A DNA stretch of 25,842 nucleotides, taken from Psychrobacillus sp040274765 (GTDB taxonomy: Bacteria; Bacillota; Bacilli; Bacillales_A; Planococcaceae). This document shows positions 8,393 through 16,089 of the stretch, piece by piece; the stretch's first letter is position 1, and the number at the start of each line of letters is the position of its first letter. The position numbers and the translations under genes were made by a program. Where the stretch lies: NCBI GenBank assembly GCA_040274765.1, contig JBEMAY010000046.1, positions 1 to 25,842 on the forward strand, read 5' to 3'. The notes below the pieces were generated by a model. The model saw nothing but the letters and a program-made list of their open reading frames with translations. It made no database searches and was not told the DNA's origin.

Positions 8393-8422
8393 ATATTATC
8401 TCAATAAAAGTTTAGTTGTCAA
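8393..8422 (-). promoter_or_regulatory. Sigma-A-type promoter of the exporter operon
   Basis: On the minus strand TTGACA (8417-8422, perfect -35) is followed after 18 bases by TAATAT (8393-8398, 4 of 6 for the -10). Transcription would start near 8386, just ahead of the leader ribosome binding site. Confidence 0.65.
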
Positions 8423-8613
8423 TACATTTTGATAATTATATTAATTTCATGCTTTCTTTTGATAGCTTAAGCTTCCCCTCTATAGTACAGAAAATACAAT
8501 TGATTTTCGCGCCAGTCGTACGCTTTTCCTTCGATAAGCAATGAGCCTTCAACCCATACTTAATAGAAGAAAGAAATTTTGTTCAAACCGGAAATTTTAC
8601 AAGGCTTATAAAA

Positions 8614-9768
8614 TTAAAATAACTCAAAAAGATAACCTAATATAGCACTTAACAGTACAACCTTATAAGGAGCCCATTTAAATACAAATAATACTGTGAA
8701 AGTAATTAGCACGATAATAAAATCGGATGATTCATTAACTGAGCTAGTAAAAACCGGATCATATAGCGCTGCTAAAAGGATTCCTACTACACCAGCATTG
8801 ACCCCTTTTAAGGCATTTTGAATTCCTTTTTTCGTCCGTATAGTTGACCAGAATGGCAGTATACCAATGACCATTAAAAAAGAAGGTAAAAATATGGCAA
8901 AGGTAGCTAACAGGGCGCCTGGAATCCCAGATGAAGCATGGCCCAGGAAGCTGGCAAGCGTAAATAGTGGACCAGGGACCGCTTGTGCAGCACCGTACCC
9001 AGCTAAAAATATATCCGAGGAAAGCTCGACCTCACGCTGAAGCATTGGAAGTACAACATGGCCTCCTCCGAATACTAAAGAACCGACACGATAATAAGTA
9101 TCAAACATTATATAATAGGCTGAATTGACAAATGGCTTTAATAAAGGAAGAAAAATAAGAAGCCCGAAAAACAAGATCCAAGCAATCACACTAGTTGTTT
9201 TTCCAAAAGGAAGTTTTATATTCGGAGCTGGGTCATTATTATCCGAACGAAAGTAAATAAACCCAAACAATCCAGCTGCAATCAGTATGCTAAATTGACC
9301 TACTATTGTTGGAATAAGCAAGGTTAAAATAGCACATGCTATTGCAATAGAAATTCTTATACGGTCTGGCGCTAATGTCTTTTGCATTCCCAATAAAGCA
9401 TGTGCAACAATAGCTACAGCAACGATTTTTAACCCCTGTAGCCAACCACTATCAAAGGAGTTAGTAGAAGCCAATAATGCGGAAAACATAATGAGCAATA
9501 TAATCGAGGGAAGTGTAAATCCTAAAAAGGAAATAATTCCTCCAACTATTCCTCCCCTTAATATCCCAATGGCAATACCTACTTGAGATGAGGCTGGTCC
9601 CGGTAAGAATTGACAGATTGCCACAATGTCAGCATATAACTTTTCATCAAGCCATTTTCTTTTCTGCACATATTCGTCCCGGAAATATGCCAAATGAGCA
9701 GCAGGTCCACCAAAAGAAGTTAATCCTAATTTAGTTGAGGCACTTGCTATTTCGATATATTTTTTCAC
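8614..9768 (-). CDS. chrA: Chromate transporter ChrA, two-domain form
   Basis: A long-chain CHR-family membrane protein. The N-terminal half shows LTSFGGPAAHLAYFRDEYV and QFLPGPASSQ; the C-terminal half repeats the theme with FGGGHVVLPML and AVPGPLFTLAS, the two homologous halves of ChrA. It should export chromate, by proton-linked transport in studied members. The longest frame opens at a TTG at 9810 with no ribosome binding site. I chose the GTG at 9768, giving 384 residues that begin (M)KKYIEIASASTKLGL as in typical ChrA proteins, with AGGAGGAG just upstream, though the spacing is slightly long. It is a single gene, divergent from the CNNM transporter. No ChrB-like regulator is nearby. Confidence 0.85.
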   Translation of the reverse strand: MKKYIEIASASTKLGLTSFGGPAAHLAYFRDEYVQKRKWLDEKLYADIVAICQFLPGPASSQVGIAIGILRGGIVGGIISFLGFTLPSIILLIMFSALLASTNSFDSGWLQGLKIVAVAIVAHALLGMQKTLAPDRIRISIAIACAILTLLIPTIVGQFSILIAAGLFGFIYFRSDNNDPAPNIKLPFGKTTSVIAWILFFGLLIFLPLLKPFVNSAYYIMFDTYYRVGSLVFGGGHVVLPMLQREVELSSDIFLAGYGAAQAVPGPLFTLASFLGHASSGIPGALLATFAIFLPSFLMVIGILPFWSTIRTKKGIQNALKGVNAGVVGILLAALYDPVFTSSVNESSDFIIVLITFTVLFVFKWAPYKVVLLSAILGYLFELF

Positions 9769-9874
9769 GATATTTTCCACTCCTCCTACTACATTAATAT
9801 TATCTAACAAATAGGAAATCTACATTTCAAGATTACAGGTGTAACAATCAAGTATCAATATAAAGAATAAAGAT

Positions 9875-9903
9875 TTGTAATTTCTTTTTATATATCATAA
9901 AAT
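9875..9903 (+). promoter_or_regulatory. Sigma-A-type promoter of the CNNM transporter gene
   Basis: TTGTAA (9875-9880, 4 of 6) and TAAAAT (9898-9903, 5 of 6) are separated by exactly 17 bases. Transcription would start near 9910, giving a leader of about 77 bases before the TTG start at 9987. Confidence 0.5.
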
Positions 9904-9943
9904 TATATCTAGTAACTATTTTTTTAGAAAACAGGAGGTGTAC

Positions 9944-9980
9944 ACTTTGTTCTACCCCTCATTCGGGTTAGGGACAAAGT
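9944..9980 (+). promoter_or_regulatory. Strong leader hairpin between ribosome binding site and start codon
   Basis: ACTTTGT (9944-9950) pairs perfectly with ACAAAGT (9974-9980). Inside, CTA-CCC (9952-9957) pairs with GGG-TAG (9965-9971) across a one-base bulge, leaving a 7-base loop. No T run follows, so it is not a terminator. It sits between AGGAGGTG (9933-9940) and the TTG at 9987. If folded, it would bring the two within about 11 bases, the kind of spacer hairpin known from phage T4 gene 38. Confidence 0.55.
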
Positions 9981-9982
9981 AA
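9947..9982 (+). CDS. 11-codon ORF in the leader of the CNNM transporter gene
   Basis: A TTG eight bases after GGAGG opens a frame reading MFYPSFGLGTK and ending in TAA at 9980-9982, four bases before the TTG start of the transporter. AGGAGGTG is spaced ideally for this small ORF and poorly for the transporter unless the intervening hairpin folds. Stop-to-start distance suits termination-reinitiation coupling. A leader peptide and a hairpin spacer are competing readings of the same sequence. Confidence 0.35.
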   Translation: MFYPSFGLGTK

Positions 9983-9986
9983 TTAT

Positions 9987-11327
9987 TTGGACATAGCCAT
10001 ACGGTTGACAGCTTTTGCTGTCTTAATCGCTTTCACTGCATTTTTCGTTGCCAGTGAATTTGCAATAGTAAAAGTAAGAACAACAAGAATCGATCAGCTT
10101 TTAGCTGAAGGAAACAAAAAAGCCATTAATGCTAAGAAGGTTGTTTCCAATTTGGACGAATATCTATCTGCCTGTCAGCTAGGTATTACAATCACTGCTT
10201 TAGGATTAGGGTGGTTGGGAGAACCAACAATAGAAAGAATCTTACATCCAGCATTTGAGTATTTTGAGCTTCCTGAAAGTGTTTCTTCTTTGCTTTCTTT
10301 TATTATTGCGTTCTCATTAGTAACCTATATACATGTAGTAGTTGGAGAATTAACCCCTAAAACATTTGCTATTCAACGATCTGAACAGATTACATTAGCA
10401 GTTGCTAAGCCTCTCGTCATATTTGACAAAATTATGTATCCAGTTATCCATGGGATGAATGGGTCGGCACGTTTCTTAGCAACCAAGGTGTTTGGATTAG
10501 AGCCTGTTTCAGAATCAGAAGTAGCCCATTCCGAGGAAGAATTGCGTATGATTCTTTCCGACAGTTTTAAGGGCGGAGAAATCAATCAAGCAGAATATAA
10601 GTATGTAAATAAAATTTTCGAATTTGATGATCGTATAGCAAAAGAAATTATGGTACCTAGAACTGAAATCACTTCTATCGATAAGGATTTAACGCTTAGT
10701 GAGGTTTTTGAGGTAGTCGGTGTCGAACAGTTCACAAGATACCCTGTAACTGATGGTGATAAAGACCATATTATCGGACTTGTTAATATGAAAAATCTTT
10801 TAACTGCCTTTATACGAGACCCTGCTAATGCTACTACTCCAGTAGCAGACTATATGCAGCCAATTATTCGAGTAATTGAAAACATGCCTATCGCTGATTT
10901 ATTACTTAAAATCCAACGTGAACGTATTCATATGGCCATCTTAATGGATGAATACGGCGGGACATCTGGTCTTGTCACGATTGAAGATATTATCGAGGAA
11001 ATTGTAGGCGATATCCGAGATGAATTTGATACAGATGAGTTACCTGAGGTTCAAAAGGTTGCAGAAAACCATTACATTATTGATGCTAAAATGTTAATCG
11101 AAAGCTTAAATGACCTGCTAAACATTAATATCGATGAGGAAGATATTGATACTATTGGTGGCTGGTTTATGACAAAAAGCTACGATGTAGTAAGTGGTGA
11201 AAAGCTTCTAGAACAAGGTTACGAATTTACCGTCAAAGAAATCGATGGTCATCATATTCAGTATTTAGAGGTTGTAAAGGTTCCTGAAGAACAAAAAGAG
11301 GAACTAGAAGAATCCATAGATGAATAA
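9987..11327 (+). CDS. CNNM/CBS (HlyC/CorC-type) divalent-cation transporter
   Basis: A 446-residue membrane protein. The N-terminal CNNM (DUF21) domain spans about 1-190 with conserved ASEFAIVKVR near 22-31, QLGITITALGLGWLGEP (64-80) and GELTPK (120-125). A CBS pair covers about 222-340 with DEYGGTSGLVTIEDIIEEIVGDI (321-343). A CorC/HlyC C-terminal domain covers about 350-435. Relatives in B. subtilis include YhdP/MpfA, a magnesium exporter, and YhdT, YugS and YqhB; I cannot say which is the ortholog. The TTG start is supported by the family-typical MDI beginning, although no ordinary ribosome binding site precedes it. A tiny ORF and hairpin in the leader probably control it. Confidence 0.87.
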   Translation: MDIAIRLTAFAVLIAFTAFFVASEFAIVKVRTTRIDQLLAEGNKKAINAKKVVSNLDEYLSACQLGITITALGLGWLGEPTIERILHPAFEYFELPESVSSLLSFIIAFSLVTYIHVVVGELTPKTFAIQRSEQITLAVAKPLVIFDKIMYPVIHGMNGSARFLATKVFGLEPVSESEVAHSEEELRMILSDSFKGGEINQAEYKYVNKIFEFDDRIAKEIMVPRTEITSIDKDLTLSEVFEVVGVEQFTRYPVTDGDKDHIIGLVNMKNLLTAFIRDPANATTPVADYMQPIIRVIENMPIADLLLKIQRERIHMAILMDEYGGTSGLVTIEDIIEEIVGDIRDEFDTDELPEVQKVAENHYIIDAKMLIESLNDLLNINIDEEDIDTIGGWFMTKSYDVVSGEKLLEQGYEFTVKEIDGHHIQYLEVVKVPEEQKEELEESIDE

Positions 11328-11358
11328 ATAATACATCATACTTAAATATAATTCATAT

Positions 11359-11394
11359 AGAAACCGACTCTCTTTTTAGAGGGTCGGTTTCTTT
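11359..11394 (+). terminator. Intrinsic terminator after the CNNM transporter gene
   Basis: GAAACCGAC (11360-11368) pairs with GTCGGTTTC (11383-11391), extended inward by further pairs to a 4-base T loop, and is followed by TTTT. It begins about 30 bases after the stop codon. Confidence 0.9.
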
Positions 11395-11581
11395 TGCCAT
11401 TAGTACAATTCCTCTGAAACAATATACCCCCAATCTTCCATCAAAAAATGATTATATTAAAATCATACACAATGTTTGAATTTTCAATCAAAAGTATTAG
11501 AGTGACGCAATATTCATAGTGATACAATTCAATTACAAGGTATACCAGAACGCATACATTAAATGAACTTTAAAGGAAAGA

Positions 11582-12415
11582 GTGATTATTTTGGATAGTT
11601 TTATTTGCAAGACATGCGGTGTTCAGTATGGAAATTCTTTTGAGAAACCAAAGGAATGTATAATTTGCAGTGAAGAAAGACAATTTATTAGTTCTAATGG
11701 GCAAAATTGGACCACATTAGAATCTATGATTAAAGAAGGTATATACACAAATACTATTAATTTCGAAGAAGAAGGAATATACAGCATAAACACTAGTCCC
11801 AGTTTTGGAATTGGTCAAACAGCCTATTTGATACAAGACAAGCATTTTAATTTATTGTGGGATTGTATTTCTTATATGGATGAAAAAACGATTAGCAAAA
11901 TAGAAGACTTAGGTGGAATTGATGCAATCGCTTTATCTCATCCACATTACTACTCTAGCCAAGTAGAATGGGCTGAAGCCTTTAACGCTCCAATTTACAT
12001 TCATGAAGATGATAAAGAATGGGTTATGAGACCAAGTGAGCGAATAGTTTTTTGGTCTGGTGAGTCCCTTGAATTAAAAGAAGGAATCATCCTACATAGG
12101 ATTGGTGGTCATTTTAAAGGGGGTACAGTTTTAGAATGGAAAAATGGAGACAACCAAAGCGGGGTTTTAATGACTGGAGATATTATTCGTGTCGTAGCAG
12201 ACCTTTCATGGGTCAGCTTTATGTACAGTTATCCAAATTTTATACCCCTTCCAGAAACTACTGTTGAAAGAATTTCAATTAGAGCAAAAGAATGGAAGTT
12301 TGCTCGGCTATACGATGCCTTTCATCGTGTCATTAAAGAAGAGGCCAAGCAAAATGTCCTAAGATCTGCCACCCGTTATATGGAAGCACTAAATGGAACC
12401 TTATTTAATACCTAG
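11582..12415 (+). CDS. Metallo-beta-lactamase-fold protein with N-terminal zinc ribbon
   Basis: A 277-residue protein with an N-terminal rubredoxin-like CxxC-13-CxxC (Cys9, Cys12, Cys26, Cys29), then a metallo-beta-lactamase-like domain. SHPHYYS at 119-125 occupies the place of HxHxDH but keeps only His120 and His122; the Asp-His of the second metal site is absent. Later ligands look present: His177 in IGGHFKGG and Asp200 in GVLMTGDII. It may bind one metal or be a divergent hydrolase; substrate unknown. The start is GTG (11582) close behind AAAGGAAAGA; a TTG at 11591 is an alternative. A TACAAT preceded by TGA (11520-11528) could be an extended -10. It has its own terminator downstream. Confidence 0.75.
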   Translation: MIILDSFICKTCGVQYGNSFEKPKECIICSEERQFISSNGQNWTTLESMIKEGIYTNTINFEEEGIYSINTSPSFGIGQTAYLIQDKHFNLLWDCISYMDEKTISKIEDLGGIDAIALSHPHYYSSQVEWAEAFNAPIYIHEDDKEWVMRPSERIVFWSGESLELKEGIILHRIGGHFKGGTVLEWKNGDNQSGVLMTGDIIRVVADLSWVSFMYSYPNFIPLPETTVERISIRAKEWKFARLYDAFHRVIKEEAKQNVLRSATRYMEALNGTLFNT

Positions 12416-12432
12416 TACGAGGGGATTTAATG

Positions 12433-12460
12433 CGTTTCTGCATTGTGCAGAAACGTTTTT
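12433..12460 (+). terminator. Intrinsic terminator after the MBL-fold gene
   Basis: CGTTTCTGCA (12433-12442) and TGCAGAAACG (12446-12455) form a perfect 10-bp stem with a TTG loop, followed by TTTTT. It lies 17 bases past the stop codon. The loop TTG is the nominal start of the longest frame of the next gene, which shows that start to be false. Confidence 0.92.
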
Positions 12461-12496
12461 AAATCGGGCAATTGGGCCGAAAAAGGAGGAAATTTT

Positions 12497-13054
12497 ATCA
12501 AACACGCATTAGTAGTAGGAGGAACAGGGATGATATCAAGAGTCTCCCTCTGGTTATTAGATCAGGAGTATCATGTATCCGTTATCGCCAGAAATCCCAC
12601 TCGAATGAACAAACTATTAGAATGGACAGACTTAAATAATCATGTAACACCTCTAATTCTGGATTATAATAATTATGCTGAATTACAAGAGAAAGTACGT
12701 ACAACCATTAATGAAAATGGAGAAATTGATATGGTGGTAGCTTGGATACACTCAACTGCTCCAGATGCCCTTAAAGTAATAGCTAAAGAGGTTTCAATTA
12801 GCAATAGAAATTGGAATTTATTTCATATTTTAGGTAGTAGTTCAGATTTAAAAAAAATTAAAAGTGAAGTTATACTCCCGATGAATTGTTCCTATCATCA
12901 AGTACAATTGGGATTTTTAATAGAGGGTAACCATTCAAGGTGGTTAACACACAAGGAAATTTCAGATGGAGTGATCGAGGCTATTGAGAAAAGAAAAAAC
13001 ATACTAACCATTGGTCAAACAAACTCTCAGGAAAAGCACCCTTTTAAACAATAA
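12497..13054 (+). CDS. Short Rossmann-fold (SDR-like) protein with an apparent ATC start
   Basis: A 185-residue protein beginning (I/M)KHALVVGGTGM, a dinucleotide-binding Rossmann loop, followed by beta-alpha units (HVSVIARNP, VTPLILDY, IDMVVAWIH). The YxxxK catalytic pair of classical short-chain dehydrogenases is not evident and the length is short, so it may be an atypical NAD(P)-binding protein. The start is unusual. AAAGGAGG (12482-12489) is followed after seven bases by ATC where homologs would have ATG. The only upstream in-frame start, TTG 12443, lies in a terminator loop, and the first downstream ATG would remove the GGTG loop. It is either a true non-standard start or a start-codon mutation silencing the gene. 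Confidence 0.65.
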   Translation: MKHALVVGGTGMISRVSLWLLDQEYHVSVIARNPTRMNKLLEWTDLNNHVTPLILDYNNYAELQEKVRTTINENGEIDMVVAWIHSTAPDALKVIAKEVSISNRNWNLFHILGSSSDLKKIKSEVILPMNCSYHQVQLGFLIEGNHSRWLTHKEISDGVIEAIEKRKNILTIGQTNSQEKHPFKQ

Positions 13055-13061
13055 AAGTAGG

Positions 13062-13095
13062 AGCCTAGAAAGAAATGTACTAGGTTTTTGTTTTT
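13062..13095 (+). terminator. Intrinsic terminator after the Rossmann-protein gene
   Basis: CCTAG (13064-13068) pairs with CTAGG (13080-13084), with weak outer extension, and is followed by TTTTTGTTTTT. The stem is short but the T tract is strong. Confidence 0.65.
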
Positions 13096-13114
13096 AAATC
13101 TATTGCTACATTAA

Positions 13115-13146
13115 AGAGGAGTACTATTATGACAGTACTCCTTCTT
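13115..13146 (-). terminator. Hairpin, probable terminator of the two-component operon
   Basis: AGGAGTACT (13117-13125) and AGTACTCCT (13134-13142) form a perfect 9-bp stem with an 8-base loop. On the minus strand CTTTAAT follows, a weak T tract. It lies about 30 bases past the response-regulator stop codon at 13175, between convergent genes. Confidence 0.55.
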
Positions 13147-13174
13147 CTAATTTTATAAAAATGTTATTGGATAT

Positions 13175-13822
13175 CTATTGACCACTTGACTCCGTCAAAC
13201 CATGCTTCACTGCATAAAGTGCAGCCTGTGTACGGTCCTGAACATGTAGTTTCCCAAAAATATTAGAAATGTGCGTTTTTACTGTTTTTTCAGTAACAAA
13301 TAAGGAGGATGCTATTTCTCTATTGCTCTTACCTTTCGTGAGCTCCGCTAGTACATCCTGCTCCCTAGGAGTTAATGGATACTCTTTGTGAGGGAGTACC
13401 TCTTTTGGTTCATTTTCTTTTTCCATTTGACTCGTTGCTTCAGGGTGAATCGTGTTTTCCCCACGCATAATTTTTCTAATACATTCTGCTAAGTCGTCTG
13501 GCTCGATATCCTTTAGCTGATAGCCTGCTGCTCCTGCCTTTAAAGCTGGGATTACATGATCCCGATCGGAAAAGCTTGTTAGCATAAGTATTTGAATATG
13601 AGGATAATCTGCTTTTATCTTTCTCGTCGCTTCTATTCCATCCATTTCCGGCATTACTAAATCCATTAAAATAATGTCTGGCTTCAATGTCTCTGTAAGC
13701 TCTACAGCTTCTTTTCCATTAGTAGCCTCGCCAACTATATCCATGTCCTTTTGTGTTTTTAAAAAGAACATTAACCCCCTACGTACTACGTGATGATCAT
13801 CAGCTATTAATACTCTAATCAT
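13175..13822 (-). CDS. yhcZ: NarL/LuxR-family response regulator, YhcZ-like
   Basis: A 215-residue response regulator. The receiver domain (about 1-120) has the acidic pair Asp8-Asp9, phosphoacceptor Asp54 in ILMDLVMPEMDG, Thr82 and Lys104. The C-terminal LuxR-type helix-turn-helix (about 148-210) reads LTPREQDVLAELTKGKSNREIA and KTVKTHISNIFGKL. It should bind DNA as a dimer once phosphorylated by the kinase encoded 11 bases upstream on the same strand. The order pgcA, kinase, regulator along this strand resembles yhxB-yhcY-yhcZ in B. subtilis as I recall it. Targets are not visible here. Confidence 0.87.
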   Translation of the reverse strand: MIRVLIADDHHVVRRGLMFFLKTQKDMDIVGEATNGKEAVELTETLKPDIILMDLVMPEMDGIEATRKIKADYPHIQILMLTSFSDRDHVIPALKAGAAGYQLKDIEPDDLAECIRKIMRGENTIHPEATSQMEKENEPKEVLPHKEYPLTPREQDVLAELTKGKSNREIASSLFVTEKTVKTHISNIFGKLHVQDRTQAALYAVKHGLTESSGQ

Positions 13823-13833
13823 TGTTATTCCCC

Positions 13834-14946
13834 CTAGTAAGGTAATCTTACTAATATTTCTGTTCCTTTATCGACCTCTGTAACCCAGTCCACTGTACCA
13901 CCAATTGAACTAGCTCTATCCTTCATACTTTGCAAGCCTATAGAAGGGATCGATTTTAAATCCTTCATGTGAAAACCACAGCCCTCATCTTTTACAACTA
14001 AAAGCACATCGGTTGTTGTGACTGTCATATAAATTTCCGCCTTAAGTACTCCAGAATGCTTGCGTATATTGTTTAGCGCCTCTTGGGTTATGCGAAACAA
14101 AGTCTCTTCTACCTTTGCCGGAAGTTGGATAACTCCCTTTACCTTTATGCTTAAAGATAGTCCTAGAATATCCCCGTAACCTTTTAACCCTTCTATAATA
14201 CCGGTTTCTAGACCCTTTGGACGCAGTTGCCAAATAAGTGCTCTCATTTCGGTTAGTGCTTCTTGGGTTAAATATTGAATTTCTTTAAAGGTTTCCCTTA
14301 CTTCTACTTGGTCTGTCATTTCAACACCACCTCGAGCAGTCAAGGTAACCGAAAAAAGCAGCTGATTAACAGAGTCGTGCAAATCGCGAGCAAGTCTATT
14401 TCTTTCTTGTACAAGCGCTACCTGCTGCTCTTGCTTAGTCAATAATATTCTTTTAATCGCTGATCCAATTTGAAATGCAACAGATTCTAATAAGGCTAAC
14501 TCACCTTCCTCAAAACGGACAGTATTCGCTGTAGCTACATTTAACAAACCAAAGCGTTCCTGCCCAGATTGTAAAGGTACTGTAGCATGATGTGTGATTC
14601 CTTCTTCATTTACATCTTTTTTATGAGCATTTTCTATTCGTTGACATTCTATTATGTTAGAAGCCTTTTGTAATTCTCCATTTCTATATCGAGACACGCA
14701 CCAACAGCCACCCTTTTGCAGGTGTCGGCAATCATTCTTTTCAAGTGACTTTGGAAGGTTTTCATGGGCAATTAGCTCCTGCTTCCCTTTTTCATTAATG
14801 AAAAAAATCCATCCAGTCTCAAAAATAGTTCCCTCTAAAAGCTTACGAAGTGCTCCCTGTAGCATTTGTTCCATATCTGTTTCTTCGTTAATTAGCTCTG
14901 CTATTTCTTTCAATAGCTCTATATTGGAAAGTTCCTTCGATTGCAT
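13834..14946 (-). CDS. yhcY: GAF-domain sensor histidine kinase, YhcY-like
   Basis: A 370-residue cytoplasmic kinase with no membrane helix: GAF domain (about 10-170), HisKA_3 dimerisation helix with phosphoacceptor His190 in ARDLHDSVNQ, and an ATPase domain with N-box-like LNNIRKHS (291-298) and KDEGCGFHM (319-327). In the GAF domain Cys73, Cys81, Cys83 and Cys101 (C-7-C-1-C-17-C) look like metal or Fe-S ligands. The related AirS (YhcS) of Staphylococcus aureus is a redox sensor with a cysteine-ligated Fe-S cluster. I moved the start to the ATG at 14946, seven bases after GGAGG; the frame opens 36 bases earlier at an ATG without such a site. It is followed 11 bases later by its regulator. 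Confidence 0.85.
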   Translation of the reverse strand: MQSKELSNIELLKEIAELINEETDMEQMLQGALRKLLEGTIFETGWIFFINEKGKQELIAHENLPKSLEKNDCRHLQKGGCWCVSRYRNGELQKASNIIECQRIENAHKKDVNEEGITHHATVPLQSGQERFGLLNVATANTVRFEEGELALLESVAFQIGSAIKRILLTKQEQQVALVQERNRLARDLHDSVNQLLFSVTLTARGGVEMTDQVEVRETFKEIQYLTQEALTEMRALIWQLRPKGLETGIIEGLKGYGDILGLSLSIKVKGVIQLPAKVEETLFRITQEALNNIRKHSGVLKAEIYMTVTTTDVLLVVKDEGCGFHMKDLKSIPSIGLQSMKDRASSIGGTVDWVTEVDKGTEILVRLPY

Positions 14947-14982
14947 TATAACTCCTCCATCTAACCTACCTGTTACATTCAT

Positions 14983-15543
14983 CTTATCATGTATAAGGTC
15001 TACATATAAATAACAGAAGCATCATACTTTTGACTGACAGCACAAAACTTGAAGCTCATTTATCTAACCTTCCACATAAATGTACTCACTTAAACAGGTA
15101 TGTTAAAGCTGAATATTGGCTTAAATACACAATATCTACGAACTATGCAGTTATTTCCGATATTACAATTGCACCACAATTCGTTATTTAGCCAAAAGGT
15201 GCTATTCTTATAAAATTAGTCCATTAATATATACCCCCTTTTATTATTCGTATTCTATATAATAGTTATTTTCTATGTAATGTATAAAATGGTACTTCAT
15301 TTAAAGAAGTACAGATTTTATATTTATCAACCTTTGATTCTACAAAGAACACTAATCCCTATTTTAACTTCTTAATATTACAAAGATAGATATTTTTCTT
15401 TATAATTATACAAATATTTAAAATAATATGATATTATTTGATTACCAAAAGGAATATTTTGGCTATAAAAGTGTTTTCTGGATTACATTTTTTATATCTG
15501 AAATTAATTATTTGGTAAACTATATAGTAGGAAGAAATAAGAT
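14983..15543. other. AT-rich 560-base gap without recognisable genes
   Basis: I see no convincing ORF, RNA gene or terminator here. The right end must carry the promoter of the secreted orphan protein: TATAAA (about 15464) is present but no well-spaced -35 accompanies it. TTACCAAA and TTTGGTAA form an 8-bp inverted pair about 65 bases apart (around 15442 and 15511), and CCAAAA and TTTTGG flank six bases near 15446-15462. Either could be operator sequence. Confidence 0.4.
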
Positions 15544-16062
15544 ATGGTAAAAAAATTATTACTAATCATTCCAATTTTCACATTATTTTTGTTGGTATTC
15601 AGTTTAAACACGAATGTTTTAGCAACATCTAATGATTCTGTTTCAAATGAAGAATCAAATGGCGCTCAAACACAATATGGACCAGAAAAATCAAATGATG
15701 AAGAAATTTCTCCATTAAAATTTAAAATCGAAAACGGCTTTATTGCTTGTATGCCCTATGGTGAAAGAACAGATTGTAACTGGAATATTAAAGTAACAGG
15801 TGATTACTTTGTATACAACGGCGTAACAATTGATATCCAGAAAAATCATGGGTGGTTAAATGGTGGGTGGAAAGCTTATGACTCTTATAGTTATAACTAT
15901 GCAATAAGTGAATCTGCTAATATAAGTACATTAAGAAACACAAAAACTTTTGCTTTACCTAAAGGCGAATATCGTGCTAGATTAGGTGGTAAATTTATTC
16001 TATTAACAAACGGTACTTTCGTGCCTATTGGTTATGATTGGGCAAATTTTGAAGTGAATTAA
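15544..16062 (+). CDS. Secreted orphan protein
   Basis: A 172-residue protein with a clear signal peptide: MVKK, a hydrophobic core to about residue 22, and a likely signal peptidase I site after VLA (residue 27). A polar Asn/Ser/Glu-rich stretch (28-55) leads into a compact domain rich in Tyr, Trp, Gly and Asn with two cysteines (Cys69, Cys78) that could form a disulfide. No TM or anchor motif remains after cleavage, so release outside the cell is expected. I recognise no family. The ribosome binding site (AGGAAG, about 11 bases upstream) is weak. A cytoplasmic orphan follows after 27 bases with a better site. A secreted effector or bacteriocin-like protein with a partner is one possible reading, untested. 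Confidence 0.7.
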   Translation: MVKKLLLIIPIFTLFLLVFSLNTNVLATSNDSVSNEESNGAQTQYGPEKSNDEEISPLKFKIENGFIACMPYGERTDCNWNIKVTGDYFVYNGVTIDIQKNHGWLNGGWKAYDSYSYNYAISESANISTLRNTKTFALPKGEYRARLGGKFILLTNGTFVPIGYDWANFEVN

Positions 16063-16089
16063 ATTCATGTTTATATATGGAGGATTAAA

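Noticed and set aside
8562..8578. ATAGAAGAAAGAAATT occurs both here and at about 2383-2398
   Set aside because: A low-complexity purine-rich match with no shared context; probably chance.
9769..9810. TTG at 9810 as the ChrA start
   Set aside because: It has no ribosome binding site, would place AGGAGG inside the coding region, and gives a leader unlike the usual ChrA N-terminus; GTG at 9768 fits better.
12443..12496. Upstream extension of the Rossmann-protein gene from a TTG at 12443
   Set aside because: The TTG is the loop of a perfect intrinsic terminator and has no ribosome binding site; AAAGGAGG lies downstream of it, inside the extension.
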